Positions 35,227 through 40,211 of a stretch of DNA of 40,211 nt are shown one piece after another. This DNA comes from Actinomyces provencensis (GTDB taxonomy: Bacteria > Actinomycetota > Actinomycetes > Actinomycetales > Actinomycetaceae). Below the pieces are notes generated by a model. That model had not been told where the DNA came from and did not search any database. It was given only the letters and a program-made list of their open reading frames with translations. The position numbers and the translations under genes are program-made. Position 1 is the stretch's first letter; each line of letters opens with the position of its first letter. Where the stretch lies: contig NZ_LT700212.1 in the NCBI RefSeq assembly GCF_900155435.1, positions 1,929,592 through 1,969,802 on the forward strand. Direction: 5' to 3'.

Positions 35227-35310
35227 GCCTCCATCCTCCCACCCGCTGCACGGGCGCGGGGCACCACGCCCGTGCAGCCGGGTCCGACGGAGCCGATGGC
35301 CGGCAACACC

Positions 35311-35316
35311 TAGACT
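35311..35316 (+). promoter_or_regulatory. Candidate pmt -10 box, leaderless start
   Basis: TAGACT ends six bases before GTG 35323, so transcription should begin at the start codon itself. No ribosome site is present, which supports a leaderless message. A -35 box is not evident. Confidence 0.5.
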
Positions 35317-35322
35317 CGGCGC

Positions 35323-37119
35323 GTGGACGATCACCGCGACGACGACCCGGCCGAACCCGCCTCCGCCGACGGAACCGGGGACGCACCACTGACTCCGACC
35401 GAGCCGGCCCGGACCGCTCCGGTGGAGGGTCAGCCAGTCCGGACCCCACCTGCGCAGGCCCGACCAGCAACTGCCCCGCATGCTGCCGCCGACGCCGCCG
35501 CCGATACCGTCCCCCGTCACGTGAGCAACTCAGGACCCTGGTGGACGCGTCTGCCCGTCTCGCCCGCTGCGGGCTGGATCGCCACCGCGATTGCCACCGT
35601 CGTGGCCGCCGCCCTGCGCCTCATCGGCCTGGACCGCATCCCCACACTGGTCTTCGACGAGACCTACTACGTCAAGGACGCCTACTCCCTGGCCCACCTC
35701 GGTTACGAGGGCACCTGGGCGGAGGGATCCGACGCCGCCTTCGCGCGCGGCGACTTCTCCGGCCTGGGCCTGGAAGGTTCCTTCATCGTCCACCCGCCCA
35801 CGGGGAAGTGGCTGATCGCACTGGGCATGCAGGTCTTCGGGGCGGACAACCCGGTGGGGTGGCGGATCTCCGCGGTCATCGCCGGGACGGTCGGTGTCCT
35901 CCTGCTGTGCCGGCTGGCGTGGAACCTCTTCCGTTCACCCGCGGTGACCCTGGTGGCCGGACTTTTCCTCGCCACCGATGGCATGCACCTGGTGATGTCA
36001 CGCACCAGCCTCCTGGACATCTTCCTCTCCACCTTCGTCCTCGCCGCCTTCCTCGCCGTCGTCAAGGACCAGCAGCGTGCCTATCCGACCCTCGTCTCCG
36101 CACTGCGGGAGTGGAGGGCACCCGGGGAACCCGATCCCGGCGGACTGGGTCCGCACTCGGGACCACGCTGGTGGCTTCTGGCGGCGGGTGTCCTGCTGGG
36201 CCTCGCCTGCTCGGTGAAGTGGTCGGGCATCTATGCGCTGGCCGTGCTGGGCCTGTTCGTCGCCCTGCGCGAGTGGACGACGCGCAGGCGCCTGGGCCAT
36301 CCACGAGCCCTGCGCGCGGCTCTGGCGCTCGACGTGCCGGTGGCATTCCTGGCCATGGTGCCGAGCGCCCTCCTCGTCTACGTCGCGTCCTGGACCGGCT
36401 GGATGCTGCACCCCCGGGCCTGGGGGCACGGTGCCTCTGCCGCTGCGGGCGGGCCCGCCCACGGTCCACTGGCGGTGCTGACGGACCTGTGGGAGTACCA
36501 CCGCCAGATGTGGACCTTCCACAACGGGCTCTCCACCCCGCACAACTACCAGTCCCACGCCGCCAGCTGGCTCCTCCAGCTGCGCCCCACCTCCTTCGCC
36601 TACGAGCGGGTGTCAGGTGACTGCGCGGGTGGGGAGTGCGTGCGCAATGTGGTGGCCCTGGGCAACCCTGCCCTGTGGTGGTTGGCCGTCCCCGCACTGG
36701 TCGTGGCGCTGTGGGCGGTGGGCCGTTGGGGGAACTGGCGCATCGGACTGGTCCTGTGCGGCTACCTCGCCATGTACGTGCCGTGGTTCGCCTACCCCGA
36801 CCGCACCATCTTCACCTTCTACACGGTGGCATTCGCACCGTTCGTCGCGCTCGTGCTCGCCTGGGCCCTCGGGGTGGCGGTGGGTCAGTGCCGACTCGGC
36901 ATCGACCCCGATGCCGAACCGCACCCCGGACCCGCTGACGAGGGCGACCCCACGTGGCTGGCCCTGCCGACCACCGTGCGCCACACCCTGGCGGGGATGG
37001 CCGGTGGCGTGGTCGTGGTGGTCCTGCTGACCTCGGCCTACTTCTACGGGGTGTGGACGGGCGCCCTGATCCCCTACCAGGAGTGGCTCTCGCGCATGTG
37101 GCTGCAGTCCTGGATCTAG
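35323..37119 (+). CDS. pmt: Polyprenyl-phosphate-mannose protein O-mannosyltransferase (GT39)
   Basis: The 598-residue membrane enzyme transfers mannose from a lipid carrier to Ser/Thr of proteins during Sec export. Residues 1-80 are a disordered Pro/Ala-rich cytoplasmic tail. About ten to eleven membrane segments follow. The first outer loop has the catalytic DE pair Asp112-Glu113 (VFDETYYVKDAYS). HPPTGKWLI and MSRTSLLDIFLSTFV are family motifs. The C-terminal loop has the conserved SFAYERVSGDC and YPDRTIFTFYT segments. It starts with GTG 35323 directly downstream of a -10 box. Likely substrates in this window are the Ser/Thr/Pro-rich stalks of the 5'-nucleotidase and related surface proteins (inferred). 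Confidence 0.93.
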   Translation: MDDHRDDDPAEPASADGTGDAPLTPTEPARTAPVEGQPVRTPPAQARPATAPHAAADAAADTVPRHVSNSGPWWTRLPVSPAAGWIATAIATVVAAALRLIGLDRIPTLVFDETYYVKDAYSLAHLGYEGTWAEGSDAAFARGDFSGLGLEGSFIVHPPTGKWLIALGMQVFGADNPVGWRISAVIAGTVGVLLLCRLAWNLFRSPAVTLVAGLFLATDGMHLVMSRTSLLDIFLSTFVLAAFLAVVKDQQRAYPTLVSALREWRAPGEPDPGGLGPHSGPRWWLLAAGVLLGLACSVKWSGIYALAVLGLFVALREWTTRRRLGHPRALRAALALDVPVAFLAMVPSALLVYVASWTGWMLHPRAWGHGASAAAGGPAHGPLAVLTDLWEYHRQMWTFHNGLSTPHNYQSHAASWLLQLRPTSFAYERVSGDCAGGECVRNVVALGNPALWWLAVPALVVALWAVGRWGNWRIGLVLCGYLAMYVPWFAYPDRTIFTFYTVAFAPFVALVLAWALGVAVGQCRLGIDPDAEPHPGPADEGDPTWLALPTTVRHTLAGMAGGVVVVVLLTSAYFYGVWTGALIPYQEWLSRMWLQSWI

Positions 37120-37367
37120 GGGGCCGCCGCACTGCGGGTGCCCGGTGTGGGTGGCACGTCCCATCCAGGGACGCGCCGTGGTGCAGCGTGGGTGGGGCAT
37201 GCTCCCGACAGTGTGGGTCGGGCGCCGCCCGCGGACAGGCTCCGCCCTCGGTCGGTCTCCGGTGAGCGGCCCAGGTGGTGGGGTGTCCCGGTGCGCCGAG
37301 GGGGTCCGCATGCCGGGTCCGTCCTCGGGAGCACGCACCCAGACGCGCGAGTTCAGCTGTGTCAACG
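37120..37367. other. Intergenic stretch after pmt, no gene seen
   Basis: No frame here shows coding character or family similarity. It holds GC-rich sequence with three loose GTGTGGGTSG-type repeats (about 37145-37230) of unknown meaning. No promoter could be supported. Confidence 0.5.
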
Positions 37368-37403
37368 GATCGTGGCGGGACCCCGGGGGGCCCCGCCACG
37401 ATC
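37368..37403. terminator. Terminator hairpin between pmt and the MT0933-like gene
   Basis: GATCGTGGCGGG (37368-37379) pairs perfectly with CCCGCCACGATC (37392-37403), and inner C/G bases extend the stem. It lies 34 bp after the stop of the minus-strand small gene, facing pmt from the other side. Confidence 0.75.
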
Positions 37404-37437
37404 TCTCAGTCGGGATGTGCTGCGGTCAGAGCAGGGA

Positions 37438-37644
37438 TCAGTGGGTACCGAGCTTCTGGTCGGCGGCTGACCTGGCAGCGTCGATCTTGTCGTCGTACTT
37501 GCCTCCGGTGGCCTTCTTGGCTGCGCCGGAGACGGCGTCAAGCGCGCTGTCCGTCTTCGCCTCGTCCTTCAGGGACGATCCCACGAGATCCTCGGCCTTG
37601 AGCTTGAGCTCCTCCGCGGTCTTCTTGAGTCCATCGAGATCCAT
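37438..37644 (-). CDS. Small MT0933-like (Rv0909-type) putative antitoxin
   Basis: The 68-residue hydrophilic protein is rich in Lys, Asp, Glu and Ala and predicted helical. Its AVSGAAKKATGGKYDDKIDAA segment matches the KxTGGKY core of the MT0933/Rv0909 family, annotated as a putative antitoxin in mycobacteria. ATG 37644 has GGGAGG as ribosome site. In mycobacteria the partner toxin gene (Rv0910 type) is adjacent; none is present here, so a general stress-protein (CsbD-like) role is equally possible. It is followed by a terminator hairpin. Confidence 0.65.
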   Translation of the reverse strand: MDLDGLKKTAEELKLKAEDLVGSSLKDEAKTDSALDAVSGAAKKATGGKYDDKIDAARSAADQKLGTH

Positions 37645-37753
37645 GCGCGCCTCCCGTCAGTCGGAAACAGTGTGGCCACTGTACGACAAGTCACGGACCG
37701 ATGAACACCCTCCGAGGGAAGTGCCCACCGCGTGAGCGCCGCTCGGGGCCTGG

Positions 37754-39544
37754 CCTGAGTTCGGACATTTGGCTTAGCGACCAGGTGGAGCCTTCAGCTC
37801 GCGGTTGAGAGTGTCGAGTACCTGTTGTGCGTCTGGGGGGATTTCGGGTGGGAACTCGATGGTCTGCCCGCAGATGCGGATACGGCTGGAGCGTAGGGGT
37901 TCCAGGGCGTGCAGGACGCGACGGATCGACAGCCCGGTGCGGTCTTGGAGGTCTCGGGCAACGGCCAGGGAGGCCATCACACAGGTCAAGTGCGCTTCAA
38001 TCCTCTCCTGGTCGCGCAGGTAGATGGGGCGGGCAGCGAGGTCTCCTTTGGTCATGCGAAACGAGCGCTCCACCTGGAACAGATCGTGGTAGGCGACGAT
38101 GATCTGCTCCCCGGTCATGACCGCCTGCGGGATGTTTGTGACGTAGCCCTTGTAGCCCAGCGCTTCCCGGGCTCGCTCGATCATGGTCTCGTTGACGGTT
38201 GCAGTGTCACCCGCGAGTTTGACGAAGCGGTCCTTCTTCATCGTGCGCGTCCCCGCAGCGACCTCCTCGGCTCGGGCGACCTGGAGGTCCAAGGTGCGTT
38301 CCTCGCGTTTGGCGCGGGCGAACCGATACTGGTAGACCACCCGGCGTTGGCGCGCGTCCTTGCCCCTGCCCATCGTGCGGGTCGTCTCGATGATCTGCCC
38401 GTCAGCGGCATTGTTGCCGTGAGCTTCGAAGTACTCCGCTAGGTCGTAGGGGGCCTTGGCATTGCGGGATCCGACGATGAAGCGCAGGTGCTTGTCGTGG
38501 GGGAGCTTCTGGGCTTCCAGCGCCAACAGGTTCTCGGCGGAGAGCAGCCCCGCGTCCGCCACCACGACCAGGTCCTCCACGCCGGGGTGAGCTGCAAGGA
38601 AGCGTGTGACGACAGGGACGAGGGTCTTCGTCTCCGCCTTGTTCCCGGGGAACATGTACACGTCCAGGGGGAACCCACTGGCATCCACCAGCAGACCGAC
38701 TTGGACCTGAGGGTCCACGCGGTGCTCCTTGGAGTGGCCCACACGGCGAGGCTCGAACTCGATCGCCGGGCTGGATTCGTCGACTTCGACCTGGAAATGC
38801 AGGGTTGTCGCGTCATACATGATCAACGTCAGCGGGCCCTCACGGCTGGCATGGGCGAAGCAAGCTTGGGCGAGCTTGTCGCGGTACTTCGCGGTGTTGA
38901 CCCGCGCAAGCATCCGGTAGACGGTCTTCTCACTGGCAGGACGATCCACCCCCAGCCGGTCCAGTACGCGCAGGGCGTCGATCTTCGAGGTGGGTTCCAC
39001 GATCCTGGCCAACACGATCTTCATGAACGTCTCGTCCCCCAGGGCAGTGAAGCCGAGCCGGGAGTAGGAGTCAGTGAGCACCTGCCACAAGACGCGCGCC
39101 GGCTGGCCCACCACCACCCCGCTCGACGCCGCCGAAGACGCAGGCCGTCCCCGAAGCCGCGCCCCACGCGCGTCCTCCAGCGGCTTCGTCCAGTCCGCGA
39201 CATCCTCCATGGACGCCGAGCGGGCCACCTCCCCCAGGTCGAACGCCTCCTGGTCGGGACGAAGCAGTCGCTCGGCCCGCTCCAACAACACCGCCAAGTC
39301 CGCGTCCGTATGGGCTGAGCCCACGTGGGTTCGAGACACGACCCGAGAGCCCACCTTCTCCACGACCTGGACCGTCACCGCCCCAGACGCCGAACGCCCC
39401 CGCGCAACGAACCTGCTCACCCCGTCACCCTACCGGTCGCGCACAACCATTTTTTAGCGACCAGATCCACCCCGCCACACCAGCAAACCCGCAGGTCAGA
39501 CCATGATTACAAGCAACCTTCAACACCGCCTGTCCGAACTCAGG
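37754..39544 (-). mobile_element. IS1634-family insertion sequence with target duplication
   Basis: Inverted repeats CCTGAGTTCGGACA (37754-37767) and its complement (39531-39544) match perfectly. A 5-bp direct repeat, CCTGG, flanks the element at 37749-37753 and 39545-39549, giving a 1791-bp unit. Inside, TTAGCGACCAG occurs in direct orientation at both ends (37774-37784, overlapping the transposase stop, and about 39456-39466). One intact transposase gene is carried. Confidence 0.88.
37774..39420 (-). CDS. IS1634-family transposase
   Basis: The 548-residue transposase belongs to the IS4-like DDE group. MYDATTLHF holds the first Asp, VVADAGLLS the second and FQVERSFRMTKGDLAARPIY the Glu-containing YREK-like region. 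Length and C-terminal helix set are complete. It starts with GTG 39420 and ends with a TAA that lies inside the TTAGCGACCAG repeat. An 88-bp noncoding leader separates the start from the right inverted repeat. It appears intact and recent, given the perfect target duplication. Confidence 0.92.
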   Translation of the reverse strand: MSRFVARGRSASGAVTVQVVEKVGSRVVSRTHVGSAHTDADLAVLLERAERLLRPDQEAFDLGEVARSASMEDVADWTKPLEDARGARLRGRPASSAASSGVVVGQPARVLWQVLTDSYSRLGFTALGDETFMKIVLARIVEPTSKIDALRVLDRLGVDRPASEKTVYRMLARVNTAKYRDKLAQACFAHASREGPLTLIMYDATTLHFQVEVDESSPAIEFEPRRVGHSKEHRVDPQVQVGLLVDASGFPLDVYMFPGNKAETKTLVPVVTRFLAAHPGVEDLVVVADAGLLSAENLLALEAQKLPHDKHLRFIVGSRNAKAPYDLAEYFEAHGNNAADGQIIETTRTMGRGKDARQRRVVYQYRFARAKREERTLDLQVARAEEVAAGTRTMKKDRFVKLAGDTATVNETMIERAREALGYKGYVTNIPQAVMTGEQIIVAYHDLFQVERSFRMTKGDLAARPIYLRDQERIEAHLTCVMASLAVARDLQDRTGLSIRRVLHALEPLRSSRIRICGQTIEFPPEIPPDAQQVLDTLNRELKAPPGR

Positions 39545-39628
39545 CCTGGGGTCGGGTGGGTTGTTGGTGGTTGCGGGCGTGGGGTGTGCGCCCAAGCGGG
39601 CGGGTTCGGGTCCTGGGTTCGCGCGGCG

Positions 39629-40211
39629 TGTCTGAGTAAATTGACCAGTTCGCGGGTTCAAATACCCTCATCGGTGCTGGTGTTGTTGGTGTGATTGTGT
39701 CGTGTTTGTCGTCTGGTGGCAATGCGGGCTTCTCGGGCTCGTTTGAGGCCGTCTTGTCTGGCCTTGCGGATGGCGGGTCCGCGCCCTTCGTGTTCCTCCT
39801 GGGGGGTGACGTAGCCGATGGACTCGTGGAGGCGCACGGTGTTGTAGTGGACGCACAGGTGGTCGAGTTCAGCGCGTAGGGCACCGGGATCGGCGATGGC
39901 GTCAAGGTGGGGGTTCTCGGCCTTGAGGTGGCCGAAGAACGACTCGATCCAGGCCTGGTCGTTGGGGGTGCCGGGGCGGCCGAAGTGTTGCCCGATGCGG
40001 GCGGCGGCCATGAACCTCGCCGTGGCAGAGGACGTCATCTGGGGCCCGTTGTCAGACACTGCCAGCAGGACTGGCACACTGCCCGTCCCGTCGTCTTCGA
40101 CGTCGATGTCAGGGTCAGGGACGTGTCCTTGGGCCAGTTCCACTGCAAAGGCGTCATCGGCGAGCAGCCAGGCCTTCCCATCACAGTGGAGTGCGTCGAT
40201 GAAGGCGGCCT
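39629..40211 (-). mobile_element. IS3-family insertion sequence, cut by the window end
   Basis: The left boundary is placed at about 39629, where TGTCTGAGTAAATTGACC looks like an IS3-type end beginning TG. The integrase gene runs beyond the window on the right. It lies 80 bp from the IS1634-type element. Confidence 0.6.
39658..40211 (-). CDS. IS3-family transposase OrfB, integrase core (partial)
   Basis: The frame is open from the window edge to the stop at 39658, giving 184 residues of the C-terminal half. VSDNGPQM contains the second catalytic Asp, and NDQAWIESFFGHLKAENPHL contains the catalytic Glu. HYNTVRLHESIGYVTPQEEH is the usual rve C-terminus. The first catalytic Asp lies beyond the window. 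A GTG at 40143 is in frame but too far downstream to be the real start. A basic tail ends the protein. Confidence 0.85.
   Translation of the reverse strand, partial: AAFIDALHCDGKAWLLADDAFAVELAQGHVPDPDIDVEDDGTGSVPVLLAVSDNGPQMTSSATARFMAAARIGQHFGRPGTPNDQAWIESFFGHLKAENPHLDAIADPGALRAELDHLCVHYNTVRLHESIGYVTPQEEHEGRGPAIRKARQDGLKRAREARIATRRQTRHNHTNNTSTDEGI

Noticed and set aside
37438-37644. Complete toxin-antitoxin pair
   Set aside because: Only the antitoxin-like half is present; no toxin-like gene is adjacent.

Overview
The window is chromosomal DNA of a high-GC Gram-positive bacterium, most likely a member of the Actinomycetales close to Actinomyces/Schaalia. The evidence is GC-rich codon use, FprA-type ferredoxin reductase, a protein O-mannosyltransferase divergent from rsmI with metG nearby (also seen in mycobacteria), an LAKTG class-E-type sorting signal, PspC-bearing sensor kinase genes and leaderless-looking starts. 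Genus-level placement is inference.

Layout. (1) 1-3563: tail of an upstream gene, a 142-bp element with terminal inverted repeats, a 23-bp tandem repeat, then a tightly packed plus-strand group: alpha/beta hydrolase, adenosine deaminase, and a second hydrolase broken by a one-base frameshift. (2) 3615-7056, minus strand: murB, an MFS transporter, rpmG and tRNA-Met, -Thr and -Tyr. (3) 7315-10574: yajQ, then an AbiEi/DUF559-like gene bracketed by two copies of a hairpin repeat, then htpX. (4) 10743-14724: fprA with a candidate iron-regulator box, divergent from a secreted, sortase-anchored 5'-nucleotidase. (5) 15081-19247: pcrA with unusual extensions and an intact IS630-type element 14 bp upstream of its start. 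(6) 19470-26330: an accessory-looking surface module (LRV-TM-propeller protein, TM-PASTA-NPCBM-like protein, VWA-SGNH fusion) followed by a broken lipoprotein gene. (7) 26351-31313: a LiaFSR-like envelope-stress locus with a candidate operator between its divergent arms. (8) 31451-37644: metG, a second copy of the 142-bp element, nicotinamidase, rsmI, pmt and a small MT0933-like protein. (9) 37754-40211: an IS1634-type element with intact ends and a 5-bp target duplication, next to an IS3-type element cut by the window edge.

Functional themes are nucleoside/NAD salvage (adenosine deaminase, 5'-nucleotidase, nicotinamidase), envelope construction and surveillance (murB, Pmt, HtpX, LiaFSR-like system, PASTA/SGNH surface module) and translation (rpmG, tRNAs, metG, rsmI). 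Several proteins have Ser/Thr/Pro-rich extracytoplasmic segments that would suit Pmt, but this link is inferred. The parts most worth follow-up are the three-gene surface module and the intergenic inverted-repeat families.
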